Part shown: positions 20,216 to 30,955 of the stretch, in pieces | How positions within the stretch are numbered: the stretch's first letter is position 1 | Layout of the letters: every line of letters begins with the position of its first letter | NCBI GenBank assembly: GCA_963682025.1 | Contig: OY821521.1 | Span: 117,379,829 to 117,443,828, forward strand | Direction of reading: 5' to 3' | Length of the DNA: 64,000 bases | Source: Cordilura impudica | Lineage: Eukaryota; Arthropoda; Insecta; Diptera; Scathophagidae | Program-made: the position numbers and the translations under genes | The notes under the pieces: generated by a model | What the model was told of the DNA's origin: nothing | Database searches by the model: none | The model's input: only the letters and a program-made list of their open reading frames with translations

Positions 20216-21521
20216 ACGGGTGATTTTTTTGAGGTTAGGATTTTCATGCATTAGTATTTGACAGATCACGTGGGATTTCAGACATGGTGTCAAAGAGAAA
20301 GATGCTCAGTATGCTTTGACATTTCATCATGAATAGACTTACTAACGAGCAACGCTTGCAAATCATTGAATTTTATTACCAAAATCAGTGTTCGGTTCGA
20401 AATGTGTTTCGCGCTTTACGTCCGATTTATGGTCTACATAATCGACCAAGTGAGCAAACAATTAATGCGATTGTGACCAAGTTTCGCACTCAGTTTACTT
20501 TATTGGACATTAAACCAACCACACGAATGCGTACAGTGCGTACAGAAGAGAATATTGCGTCTGTTTCTGAGAGTGTTACTGAAGACCGTGAAATGTCGAT
20601 TCGTCGCCGTTCGCAGCAATTGGGTTTGTGTTATTCGACCACATGGAAGATTTTACGCAAAGATCTTGGTGTAAAACCGTATAAAATACAGCTCGTGCAA
20701 GAACTGAAGCCGAACGATCTGCCACAACGTCTAATTTTCAGTGAATGGGCCCTAGAAAAGTTGGCAGAAAATCCGCTTTTTTATCGACAAATTTTGTTCA
20801 GCGATGAGGCTCATTTCTGGTTGAATGGCTTCGTAAATAAGCAAAATTGCCGTATTTGGAGTGAAGAGCAACCAGAAGCCGTTCAAGAACTGCCCATGCA
20901 TCCCGAAAAATGCACTGTTTGGTGTGGTTTGTACGCTGGTGGAATCATTGGACCGTATTTTTTCAAAGATGCTGTTGGACGCAACGTTACGGTGAATGGC
21001 GATCGCTATCGTTCGATGCTAACAAACTTTTTGTTGCCAAAAATGGAAGAACTGAACTTGGTTGACATGTGGTTTCAACAAGATGGCGCTATATGCCACA
21101 CAGCTCGCGATTCTATGGCCATTTTGAGGGAAAACTTCGGAGAACAATTCATCTCAAGAAATGGACCGGTAAGTTGGCCACCAAGATCATGCGATTTGAC
21201 GCCTTTAGACTATTTTTTGTGGGGCTACGTCAAGTCTAAAGTCTACAGAAATAAGCCAGCAACTATTCCAGCTTTGGAAGACAACATTTCCGAAGAAATT
21301 CGGGCTATTCCGGCCGAAATGCTCGAAAAAGTTGCCCAAAATTGGACTTTCCGAATGGACCACCTAAGACGCAGCCGCGGTCAACATTTAAATGAAATTA
21401 TCTTCAAAAAGTAAATGTCATGGACCAATCTAACGTTTCAAATAAAGAACCGATGAGATTTTGCAAATTTTATGCGTTTTTTTTTAAAAAAAAGTTATCA
21501 AGCTCTTAAAAAATCACCCGT
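20216..21521 (+). mobile_element. mariner-like element (DD41D), apparently complete
   Basis: 1306 bp, flanked by TA (20214-20215 and 21522-21523). Terminal inverted repeats start ACGGGTGATTTTTT and end AAAAAATCACCCGT. It carries one intact transposase ORF at 20329-21414. It lies in the left arm of the fold-back element; the matching right arm lacks it, which shows the empty site. Confidence 0.9.
20329..21414 (+). CDS. mariner-like transposase, DD41D
   Basis: A 361-residue Tc1/mariner-superfamily transposase with no internal stop. Residues 1-120 hold two helix-turn-helix segments (NEQRLQIIEFYYQNQCSVRN and SIRRRSQQLGLCYSTTWKIL). Catalytic residues are D159 (FSDEAHF), D252 (FQQDGAICHTA) and D294 (CDLTPLDYFLWGYVKS). 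The D252-D294 spacing is 41, the arrangement described for rosa-like mariners, not the DD34D of Mos1. The ATG follows the left inverted repeat by about 100 bp, and the length is normal for the group. It cuts and pastes the element between its inverted repeats at TA sites in the nucleus. Full length with both inverted repeats present makes it a candidate for an active or recently active copy. Confidence 0.93.
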   Translation: MNRLTNEQRLQIIEFYYQNQCSVRNVFRALRPIYGLHNRPSEQTINAIVTKFRTQFTLLDIKPTTRMRTVRTEENIASVSESVTEDREMSIRRRSQQLGLCYSTTWKILRKDLGVKPYKIQLVQELKPNDLPQRLIFSEWALEKLAENPLFYRQILFSDEAHFWLNGFVNKQNCRIWSEEQPEAVQELPMHPEKCTVWCGLYAGGIIGPYFFKDAVGRNVTVNGDRYRSMLTNFLLPKMEELNLVDMWFQQDGAICHTARDSMAILRENFGEQFISRNGPVSWPPRSCDLTPLDYFLWGYVKSKVYRNKPATIPALEDNISEEIRAIPAEMLEKVAQNWTFRMDHLRRSRGQHLNEIIFKK

Positions 21522-22984
21522 TATATGACTTTTTTTTTTCAGATTTTACGAAAATTTCGTTCTATAGTTTATTTTTTCCGACAAATTTTTATATAATTCG
21601 GGATCAGTATTAAATTATGTTTTCAAAAAGCTATAAAACTTCAAAATCGAATAGAAACTCGCCAAGAAATAGCAAATGCCCCAGACCACTTTTGCGCCAA
21701 AAAAAAAAAAAAAACTAGGTCATAAAATTTGATGGCTTTTTTTTTCAACTTTGAGGAATTGATTAAAGCCATAATTTTTTTGGTCTCTATACTTATAAGT
21801 ACTCAGATATGAAGTATTGTTTTATTACCACGTGGTTAACTTATTGCGCATTGAGATCGAAAATGTGAAACTATTTTGATAAAATTTTGAAAACTCCTTT
21901 TTCAAGTTTTAAAAAATTTTCTTAAACAAAATTTACAAACATGGATCTGGCACTTTAAGGTTTTGTTAAATACATGTTACAGATTAACTGTGTGAATTTT
22001 AAGTAAAGCCCTATGCCAGAATTTATTTGAGAAGGATTTTAGGTTTGCCGATTTCGAGAAAAATGGGATTTTAATAAAATGTTCTGTAAATGTACTCTTT
22101 CTAAATACTTTGTATAAAAAATTCATAACTTTTCTACTTTTTATCTCAATAACCTAGACTTTCGGAAAAAAATAATATGACCCCATTAACCCTTTTGGAA
22201 TTGGGTTCACATATGACCCCAAGCTAATAAAAGACAATTTATTAAAAAAAACTCAATATTTTGTAAGTGAATTTTTAGATGTGACGCTTAAAATATAATA
22301 ACCAAATTGCAAGTTCTCCATGCTAAAAATTTGGGATAAATTCGAGAACGTTAACCCATTATTTGCCAAGGCCAACTTTGGATTTTAAGATATTTTTAAA
22401 TAAAAATTACCAAAAATGAGTTTTTCTATTAAACTCGATGAAACCACTATTTAGAATTTAAGAAAAATAACTCAGTTTTTATTTATTTAACCCTTCAGTG
22501 CTCCTGGGATCAAAATAATCCATTGTGATATATCTTTGGGGCAATTATCTGCTTATTGGTCGCGAATATAAATTAAAACAACTTTTAACCAATTTTGTTA
22601 TAAAATTATTTTGTGTATAAAAACTATCTATATATTTTTCAAAATCTGCAAAAATAAAATCCTTGTCAAAAAATTCACACAGTTAGTCTGTAACATGTGT
22701 ATAACAAAACCTTAATGATTTAATACTGATCCCGAAGTATTTAACAATTTGTCGGAAAAATTGAACTATAGAATGAAATTTTCGTAAAATCTGAAAAAAA
22801 GTCATATTTTCCCCATATAAACACACTTGAAATTTTTAATCGCGTTGAGCCACCTCTAAATGGTATTTGATTGGCCCAAAACTTTGTATTTCTCAGTTTT
22901 TTTTTTTTTTTTTGCTATTTGCATATTTCTTGGTGGTGCGACCGAGAGTTTGAGCACTTTTTTTTATTAAGGGCCACCGTAATG

Positions 22985-23208
22985 TACATGGATTAGAAAA
23001 CAAAGTTTTATACAATAAAGTTTTCCAATATATAAAAACTTGTGATGTATTTATATTATTAGAAACATATCAGAATTAAAAATAGAAAGATTTAAAAAGT
23101 TTTTCAATGGTTACGATACTCTTTGGAAGCAACAAGAATCAGTAATTATGGTAGAGGAATTGGAGGCTATGTTTATGGAGTGAACAAATATATAAAACGA
23201 GTAAATAT
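22985..23208 (+). pseudogene. LINE endonuclease, N-terminal part
   Basis: The reading VHGLENKVLYNKVFQYIKTC, then FILLET and later ATRISNYGRGIGGYVYGV, continues the endonuclease begun at 20057. The E-T of ILLET is the usual metal-site Glu region. There is a local frame disruption at about 23065-23110. It is cut at 23208 by the Ulysses-like element, and the same frame resumes at 33142 (I-N-C-Q-F). Confidence 0.7.
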
Positions 23209-25359
23209 TGTTACGCATTCGGTGATACTATGTTTGATATTGATGCGAAGCTTGGATATAGGAGGCATGCTAGTTTTGTCTTCCGACTATCTACAGTCTG
23301 GCGGGGTTCTTTTATCCAGCAACACTGTTCGCGTAACAAATAAAAAGAATCTTCATGCCTCTTTTTTTTTAACCAGCCATACTAAAATAAAAAAATTTAA
23401 AATGTCCGCAAGTTGTACATAAATGAGGTCTGGTGATTTTGACCCCAGAGCATAATTTTTCCCACCCATAGAACACCTATGGCAACTCTAATGCTCGTTG
23501 TTAATGAATTGCCCCTATAACCGATCTTTTCAATTAAATTAATCACATCATCTTTCTTTTAACATTCCTCTTTAATGTAAGTTTAGAAATTCATGTTATT
23601 AATATTTACAAGATTTTAAATAACAAATAGAAAAATATAAAATATAAGTATTTTATTAAATATAAGATAATTATTAAAAATAAGTTATGTTTATAATTTT
23701 ATTTTTTTTTTTATTTTTTATTTTTGGTTTTTTTTTATCGAGCCGAATGTCGAGGGATAGATGTAAAATGAAGATTTTAAATGTACATAAGAAATAATTT
23801 TGCTATGTATATAGTCATTGAACTTATTAAACAATGAAAACAAAAAAAAATATGAGTTGGTTTGCGCCTCGGCTGACTCTCAACAGTTAATAAAGTATGC
23901 AAATTGTTTTTGTAAAAAGTATTATCAGGTAGACAAACAACAAGAAAAATAATTGAATAATTAAATTGTTTAGAACTTACAATTTCGGAATAAACCCCTT
24001 TTTTGGGAATCCATCGAAGCTGTCACAAAGGCCTTTCTGACTGGAACTGTTGAATGAATGCTGCTAAATAATGATTTATTCATTTTATATTTTCTTTGTT
24101 GTTGTTGTCACTTCCACTTTTTGTCAATAAAAGAGAGTTATTAAACTTTAAATTTTGAAAGTATGTAAAGATAGTACCATTATTTAGGTTCGATAATAAT
24201 AAACGAAATTAAAACAGGATTTAATACTCTTTTAATTTAAATATATTAAAATAACTATTATATTGGTTACATAAAAAAAATTCGCGGACAACCGAGTGTG
24301 GATGATGACTGATTGCTTGTTTGTATATCTTAATTACATATTAATCAGTAATAAGTATTTAACATGTTAGAAAGGGATCAATATACGATAGTTTTAAGTT
24401 AATAATTAATAGAATTAAGCAGACCAAAGGTAATAGGAAAAAGAAGAACAATGCACTGAATGTATGCAATAAGAACGATTTTTGCTTTATATAAATTTAT
24501 GAATGAATTTGGTTTAAAGTTATTATACTATCCTATATAAAAAAAATTACTACAGATGTGGTACTAAAATAGTGACGGTAATCAAACTGTTATCGGGTAC
24601 CAAATAGTCCTTAATTCTATATATCTGTATATATATAATATTGTTACTATATTTTGTTGATGTTAGATACAATCTTTTTTAATTTTTTTGTGTAGAATAT
24701 CTAGTCAATTTTAGATTAATAGTAAAATATATGACGTAATAGAAATATATTAGTAAATTTAGTATAATTTAATTTTGACTAACTCTGATGGACAACTGAA
24801 TGCAATAGAATTTCAATGTCGTTCAATGTTCCGGGATATTGCTCCTGCCAAAAGTTGACTCAGTACATCGAAACGCTATTAATGTTGTTACTTGCCCAAG
24901 ATTTTATATATATATTTTTTTTCTTTGCCAGGCACAGCTACTTGGTCCCAAACAACCGAATTTCCAACGTTAGAGTTTGAAGATAATAGGATGATGCTTG
25001 ATTATTAATATTGTAGACCGAACTGGCTGGTTGGTACTCCAAAATCTAATATAATTTCACAATCAGGTCAAATATGAAAAATAGCAACACTTCGAAACTC
25101 TTTACTTATCCTCTTAAGAGCACGTTTGTAGTTCCAATTCGCGAAAGGAAATGAAAATTGAATCATCAAAATGTGATTAACTTGTAATACTATTAACTTA
25201 GTAATCACGTACTCAGTAACCCAATAAATGTTTGTACTAAATAATCGTATGTATTACCCCAGTGTTGATCCAAGCGGGAAAACATGGGTATTTTACTTAA
25301 TTGTTTACCATACATACATATTTTTTTTCTTTCGAGCAAACATTAAGAAAATCGTTACA
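23209..25359 (-). repeat. 3' LTR of element 1 (2151 bp)
   Basis: Direct copy of 30956-33137. Visible differences are mostly in A/T runs around 23700-23740; unique stretches look identical over hundreds of bases, so the insertion is young. No ORF of note. The LTR bears the transcription start and poly(A) signals in intact elements; I could not place them. Confidence 0.92.
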
Positions 25360-25478
25360 AACCTGCTTCGTTACCAGATAAATCGAAGTAGCGAACAGGA
25401 AGATTTAAGTCAATTTATAACTGGATATAGTTGTAGTCTTAGCGTTCAAAGTGTGGCACGACCCACGCAGCCGGGCAT

Positions 25479-25817
25479 TTACGGACGAATATCTGAAGCG
25501 TGGTATTTACCTATAAATTTCCCATTCATGTTTTCCAATTCATAGAGAGAATTACCTATCTTTCTTTTTATTTTACATTTTAAAAACTTTGGTAAAAACT
25601 TAGCAGTAATACGTTTGGAAGCATCGCTCTGAGAAAAATTTTTACGATATACGACCTGACCTTTACTGAAACTTATTTCTCTAGCACGTAGATTATAAGA
25701 TTTTGCTGATCTCTCGTGAGCGAGTTCAATATTGTCTGATATTTTAGTTCGTATTCTGTTCAAACGATCTGAGTTTTCTTGGAAATCAATATCATTGTCA
25801 CGCAAACAACCTAACTC
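25479..25817 (-). pseudogene. element 1 integrase C-terminal domain, after a stop
   Basis: Continues the Pol frame after the TAA at 25818-25820. It contains FSKGQVVYRKNFSQSD, ITAKFLPKFLKCKI and LYELENMNGKFIGKYHASDI, a GPF/GPY-like C-terminal domain that helps target or stabilise integration complexes. It is in the same frame as the 966-residue ORF, so one nonsense change separates it. Between the Pol stop and the LTR (25360-25478) nothing further was found; no env. Confidence 0.8.
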
Positions 25818-25820
25818 TTC

Positions 25821-28721
25821 TTAGATTTTATAGGAAGAGGCATGTTGTACCATATTTTGACCAAATAAAGCATAATATGGGGAACATTTTATTGAGGTAT
25901 GATAGTCACTGCGAAGCACAGACAAAATTGTGGGTATTTCTCGATCCCAGTTTTGGTGATTTTTATCATTTTTTAGAAAATTTCGAATTTTTGATATTTC
26001 TCTGTTAGAACGCTCGGAAGCGTTTGCTTGTGGTGAATATAGACCAGTTTTGATATGTTCAATCCCGTATTTTTTTATGAATTCTTGAAAATCTTTGGCA
26101 ATAAATTGTTTACCATTATCACTGTGGATAAATTGAGGTACACCATATGCTGGAAATATTTCAGTTTGAAAGAAGTTTATAATATTTACAGAAGTGGCTG
26201 ATCGAAGCGGTTTGAGGAACAAAAACTTCGACATATGGTCTAGAGCAATAAAAAGAGACGTATTTTGGTATTTGGATCTGGGGTATGGACCGAGAAAATC
26301 GCAGTAAATGCGCTGAAAAGGCCTTGCTGTGACAAAACTTTTACCCATTTTAGGTATTAAGGAAATATTTTGTGGTTTAATGGACTTGCAAATGTCGCAA
26401 CTATCTATGAATGTTTTAATATCTTTTGCCATTGACGGCCAATAAAATTTTTGACGTACACGGGAAAGCGTTTTTGCATAACCTCCATGGCATGAATCTT
26501 CGTTGTGAGTTTTCTCAATGACAACCGCTATCAAAGTTTTTGGCAACCAGAGCCTCCAGAGGGAATCTTCCTCATCCTCTGCTCCTCTCCTAAATTTAAC
26601 TCTCCTATAAACTTTATTTTCCTTAACAATACTATCGCAAAGAAAATCTGCATTTTTGCTAACAGTTTCACGCAATTTTTTGTATTCATCGCTATCAAAT
26701 TCTGGATTATTCAAGTCAAGGTCAAAACTATTTTTTTCCAACCCTAAAGAATCAATATCAAACCTAGATAGGGTATCAGGTACCACATTTAGAGAGCCCT
26801 TACGGTGTTCGATTTTAAAATCGAATCCCTGAAGCTTCAAGCTCCACCTAGCCAGCCTACCGTTGAGGTCTTTCTGGTTCATGAGCCATCGCAGACTTGA
26901 ATGGTCCGTAATAACTTTAAAGGGAAGGCCTTCAATATAAGGTCTAAATTTATTTACACAAACCACTGCCGCCATGCATTCCAGTTCAGTGACTGTGTAG
27001 TTCTTCTGACATCTATTTAGCTTCTGCGAGACAAATGCAATTGGATGTTCATTCCCATTGTTGTCCTTTTGGTAAAGAACACCACCTACACCAACCTTGG
27101 ATGCATCGCACTGAATAATAAATTCACGTGAAAAATCTGCCTGTGCCAAAACGGGAGCAGTTGAAAGTTTTTGTTTTAACTTATTAAAAGAATCTATAGC
27201 TGCTTCTGAAAGTTTAAAAGGCTTTAAAGATTTTCTTAAGCAGTCAGTGAGTGGACCAGATAAAACAGAAAAATTTTGTATGAAACACCTATACCAATTG
27301 CACATTCCTACAAAACGTCGTACCTGTCTGGGGGTTTTTGGTAATGGGAAATCCCGGATGGCTGTCACTTTTTCATCGTCTACTTTGAGGCAACCGCGAC
27401 CTATTCTATATCCAAGGTACTTTATTTCTGTTTGACAGAATTTGCTCTTTTCAACGTTAATTGTTAGGTTAGCTTTTCTTAGACAGAGAGCAACTTCTTT
27501 TAACATTTCCAAATGGGTTTCAAAATCTGCACTGCACACCAAAAGATCATCCAAATATATGAAAACCTGTTCCCTTAGTCTGGATGGTATAACCTTATCC
27601 ATGAGGCGGCTCATGGTTTGAGGTCCATTACAAAGTCCGAACGGCATCACCTTGTACTGATAAAGGGGCTTACCGGGAACCGCAAAAGCAGTTTTTTCTT
27701 TAGACTCTTCTGAAAGTCTTATCTGCAGAAAAGCATCCTTAAGGTCGATGCCACTTATGAAATGTGTATCTTTTAAACGTGATAATAAGCCACCAATATG
27801 CGGTAATGGATATGAATCTTTTTTGGTTACGGCATTTAGTTTACGTGAATCCAAACAAAGTCGAATCTTCTCAGGTTTTCGAACCAACACCACTGGGCAA
27901 CACCATGGAGAGTTAGATTCTTCTATTAGATTCATGCTAAGAAGCCGATCTATTTCAGCATAAGCCTCAACTTGGCGAGGAGGTGATAATGGGAAGTGTC
28001 TAGACTTTATGGGAGTAGCATCACCAGTGTCTATATGATGCTCTAGTAACGTGGTACAGCCAAGTCCTAATTTAGCAAAAGATGGAAATTCTAAAATAAC
28101 CTTCTCAAGATCTAATTGTTCTTCAGGAGTTAAAGAGTGAAAATTTGGATTTTTTATAATTTCTTCAGATAATTCGTTAATTTCTGGGATAATATTGGGA
28201 GCTAGAGCAAAAGCTCTCCAAAAATTAACACCTAAATAAGCAACCTGTTTTAATGATGGGACAAGGTAAAAATCAATTAGTTTTGAAGTATTTCTGTATA
28301 AAACTGGCAGTGTACAATAACCTGCAATTCCCTGGCGGGACCCATCTGCTGTTGAGATTGAGCATCGGAATTTATTTACAGTAACTGAGTGTTTATTTAA
28401 AAATTCAAGACAATTCCTACCTAGAACGGACACACTAGCACCTGAGTCTAGTAAACCGTGAATGGAATCATCAAATATTTTGATTTTAGCGTAAGGTCTA
28501 TCATCATCTTTATCATTATATAGACGGACGGACTCAATAACTTTTCGAAACGCTTTACGATTTCGAAACCGTTGTCTACATTTTAGAATTTTTTTCGGTA
28601 CAAATTTTTCGTTTTTAATCGGATGAACAGGAGTAATTATATCGGAATTTAACGACTCGCACGAGAATCCCCGTTTATAAACTCGTTCGGTTTGGAGTTT
28701 CCCATATGTCTGTTGGGACAT
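25821..28721 (-). pseudogene. element 1 Pol: protease, RT, RNase H, integrase
   Basis: 966 residues open from ATG 28719-28721. Protease DSGAS at about 92-96; RT with LVRKPEKIRLCLD, the first Asp near 326 (GIDLKDAFLQI), MPFGLCNGPQTM, and YLDD at 389-392; RNase H with IQCDASKVGVGG and the ITDHSSL region; integrase zinc finger (H...H...CDIC, about 738-778) and catalytic D808 (YCDFLGPY), D868 (IHSDNGKQF), E903 (NASERSNRE). It overlaps gag by 73 bp in the -1 frame, so expression needs frameshifting. A TAA at 25818 removes the integrase C-terminus. It copies element RNA into DNA and integrates it. Confidence 0.92.
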
Positions 28722-30211
28722 TTAGGTGTAGTAACTCCTTTTTCGCCACATTTAAAGCAAAACAAAGTACGAGTCTCATCCGGACAATAAATATATGAAT
28801 GTCCGTATGAAGAACAGTTCCAACAAAGTATTTTAGAATAATCCGATTTACGTTTTAATTGTAAAGCTTCAATTTGTGGGTCTTGATCGGTTTCGCCAAT
28901 ATCTTGCTCTATATCAATTTCACTTATATGTCGTTGACTAGACAATAAAGGGTACTGGTTCTTGTTCTCTAACAATAGTTTTTCTGCTTTTCTAGCAGCT
29001 TCACGAAAATCTTCTAAATTCTTATGATCCGAATTAAAAAGTATATATCTTAATCCCGGATTTAAATTCTTCTTCAAAATATCAATCAGTTGGATATCAG
29101 ACATTGGGTCCCTTAACCTCGAATTCATGGCAATGATTGAAGAATGAAACTCGTCGTATGATTCGCGAGGTCCTTGCTTCTTTAATGATATTCTAATGAC
29201 AATATCATGATCTTTTTCGAGGGTTCCGAATTCTTTAGTAATAGCAAATTTTAAAAATGGATATTGGGCGGATGGATTTTGTTTAATAAAAAACCAATAC
29301 CATGTCTCAGCTCTTCCTGAAAGGAAAATATGGAAATTGGACATTAATTGCTCATGAGAACAATTATTACGATCGCAAAGAGTATCCAATTTAAATAAAA
29401 AATCTGAAACGCTACCTACCCCATCGAATATTACTTGCCACTCTTTCAATCGAATTGGTGCGCTAACACCCGGATAATTTGACCTGTTTGCGGTATTATT
29501 GGGACTACTATCAAAATTCACAGATTCTATATTCTGAACCGAGGGTTGAGAATGACCACTTATATTATGTATAGTATCCTTAATTGTGCATAACTCTCGC
29601 CTAAATTCTTCTTGAGTTGAAATAATTGTTTCCTGTAGAACTCCTATAAGGTGATTAATATCAGATTGGTTACTATTCATATTGTGAGGTGGTGGATTTA
29701 GTGTCAAAGTTCTACCTTGAGTTTGCGTTATATTAGCAAAAGATTGCCTTTCTAATGGAATATTGTGTGTTATATTAGTAGAAGTTTGAGTTGCTGTGTA
29801 TGTATCCAAATTCCGTGATACATTTGCAGAAGGAGCAGCTTGTGCTTTATAATCAGAGCCTGAAGTCTCTTTTGTAGCCATATCGATACTTATGACTGAA
29901 TTTAATGATTCAGGAATAGATTCTGATTCAAGCCTTAAATCGGTATAAGAAAGTTCTAACAGATTACGATCAGGTATGTCTAAAAACTGTTGTGGTCCTA
30001 CTTCGCTTATTTCAGAATTACTTTGAGGTTCAAGATTAAAAACTTTTGGAGGAGTTCTAGCTAAACTAGACCTAGGTTGAAAAGCTATATTATTAGTATC
30101 TAAGACTGGATTTTTACCTAGGCTCTTACCACGACCACGTGTTGGTGTCTGTCTTGTGACTTTATTGGGCGATTTTGTGTTTGGATTTTTGGTTGAAAGT
30201 CTAGTTATCAT
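28649..30211 (-). CDS. element 1 Gag
   Basis: The open frame extends to 30292, but the likely start is the internal Met at 30209-30211, just before a basic Ser/Thr/Pro-rich N-terminus with TRGRGK. The middle holds the capsid region (WQVIFDGVGSVSDFLFKLD ... AETWYWFF), and the end two zinc knuckles: CWNCSSYGHSYIYC (perfect CCHC) and CFKCGEKGVTTPKC, where the usual His is Val. About 520 residues, no stops. It packages RNA in cytoplasmic particles. Unlike its relative at 56.4-57.1 kb, it has no RING finger. Confidence 0.88.
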   Translation of the reverse strand: MITRLSTKNPNTKSPNKVTRQTPTRGRGKSLGKNPVLDTNNIAFQPRSSLARTPPKVFNLEPQSNSEISEVGPQQFLDIPDRNLLELSYTDLRLESESIPESLNSVISIDMATKETSGSDYKAQAAPSANVSRNLDTYTATQTSTNITHNIPLERQSFANITQTQGRTLTLNPPPHNMNSNQSDINHLIGVLQETIISTQEEFRRELCTIKDTIHNISGHSQPSVQNIESVNFDSSPNNTANRSNYPGVSAPIRLKEWQVIFDGVGSVSDFLFKLDTLCDRNNCSHEQLMSNFHIFLSGRAETWYWFFIKQNPSAQYPFLKFAITKEFGTLEKDHDIVIRISLKKQGPRESYDEFHSSIIAMNSRLRDPMSDIQLIDILKKNLNPGLRYILFNSDHKNLEDFREAARKAEKLLLENKNQYPLLSSQRHISEIDIEQDIGETDQDPQIEALQLKRKSDYSKILCWNCSSYGHSYIYCPDETRTLFCFKCGEKGVTTPKCPNRHMGNSKPNEFINGDSRASR

Positions 30212-30292
30212 ACTTTTAATATTAAATAAATATGAAAAAAATAATGTTGGCATAAATATTTGGGAAAGATGTAAAAAAAATAATAATTTCAA

Positions 30293-30937
30293 ATGACGAG
30301 GAATGTTAAATAAATATGATGTGTTAAATAATTGAAAAGGAGCTAAAATATAATAAAACGTGCAAAGCTACTAATTTTGTATCAGAACTGTTCTGGCAAA
30401 CGTTTTACATCGTATTGATTGCATATTATACAAAATAAGGTGATTTGTTATAATGTCTTATCAATGAAAATTTAAATTAAATGATTGTGCTAATAATAAG
30501 GAAATTATTCAATTTTATCTCAAAATTTTATACAACTAAAGCGATTAAAAATAAATCATTTATTAGGACATATAATATGAGATGTTTTCTTTTTTTTTTT
30601 TTTTGAATAAAGAAAAAAGTACAACACTATTCAACAATTTAATAACTTTATTGAACATGGGCTAAAATTTTCAATGTTCATTTGGTAAGAAGATGTTTAC
30701 ACAGAAAATCGAATACTTAACCTTAAACGTAAACTGAATTTTAAATAACTTTGAAAATATCGCGCATTACAGGGTAAAAAGTTATCTTTCTACAACTGAG
30801 ACTTCGATATCTCAAACCTATTAAGATGACTATATAAAAGAGAAAAAAAATTTTTTTTTTGTGAATACGATTAGCATTAATCAAAAATAAATTATGTACA
30901 ACTTAGCGTTCATAAGACCAATGCTTTGGCCTCTAAT
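30293..30937 (-). other. element 1 untranslated leader
   Basis: About 0.7 kb between the primer site and gag on the minus strand. It is AT-rich with a T-run at 30590-30604. No ORF or clear structure was seen. Confidence 0.5.
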
Positions 30938-30949
30938 CGTTGGGCGCCA
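30938..30949 (-). promoter_or_regulatory. element 1 primer-binding site (Lys tRNA)
   Basis: The minus strand reads TGGCGCCCAACG, 12 bases matching the 3' end complement of Lys tRNA as used by gypsy and Ulysses, six bases from the LTR end. Pairing beyond that is lost. Confidence 0.85.
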
Positions 30950-30955
30950 TTCTAT

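Larger units (their letters stand above)
20088..22979. mobile_element. fold-back-like DNA element with long inverted repeats, 8-bp target duplication
   Basis: TAATGTAC flanks both ends (20080-20087 and 22980-22987). Ends are inverted: left TTTAGGGTGGCCCTAG, right complement GGTGGCCCTTAAT. The long arms, about 217 bp on the left (20088-20213 plus 21524-21614) and about 259 bp on the right (22721-22979), match with small indels and T-run differences; a further inverted pair lies at about 21952-21994 and 22672-22715. It has no ORF of its own, and the mariner at 20216-21521 sits in its left arm. An 8-bp duplication fits hAT- or P-like elements, but the superfamily is open. Confidence 0.7.

Noticed and set aside
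23123..23422. 99-codon frame crossing 23209, and its partner at 30894-31169
   Set aside because: They are open by chance across the LTR boundary; the shared part is LTR sequence, and the differing starts are LINE and leader sequence.
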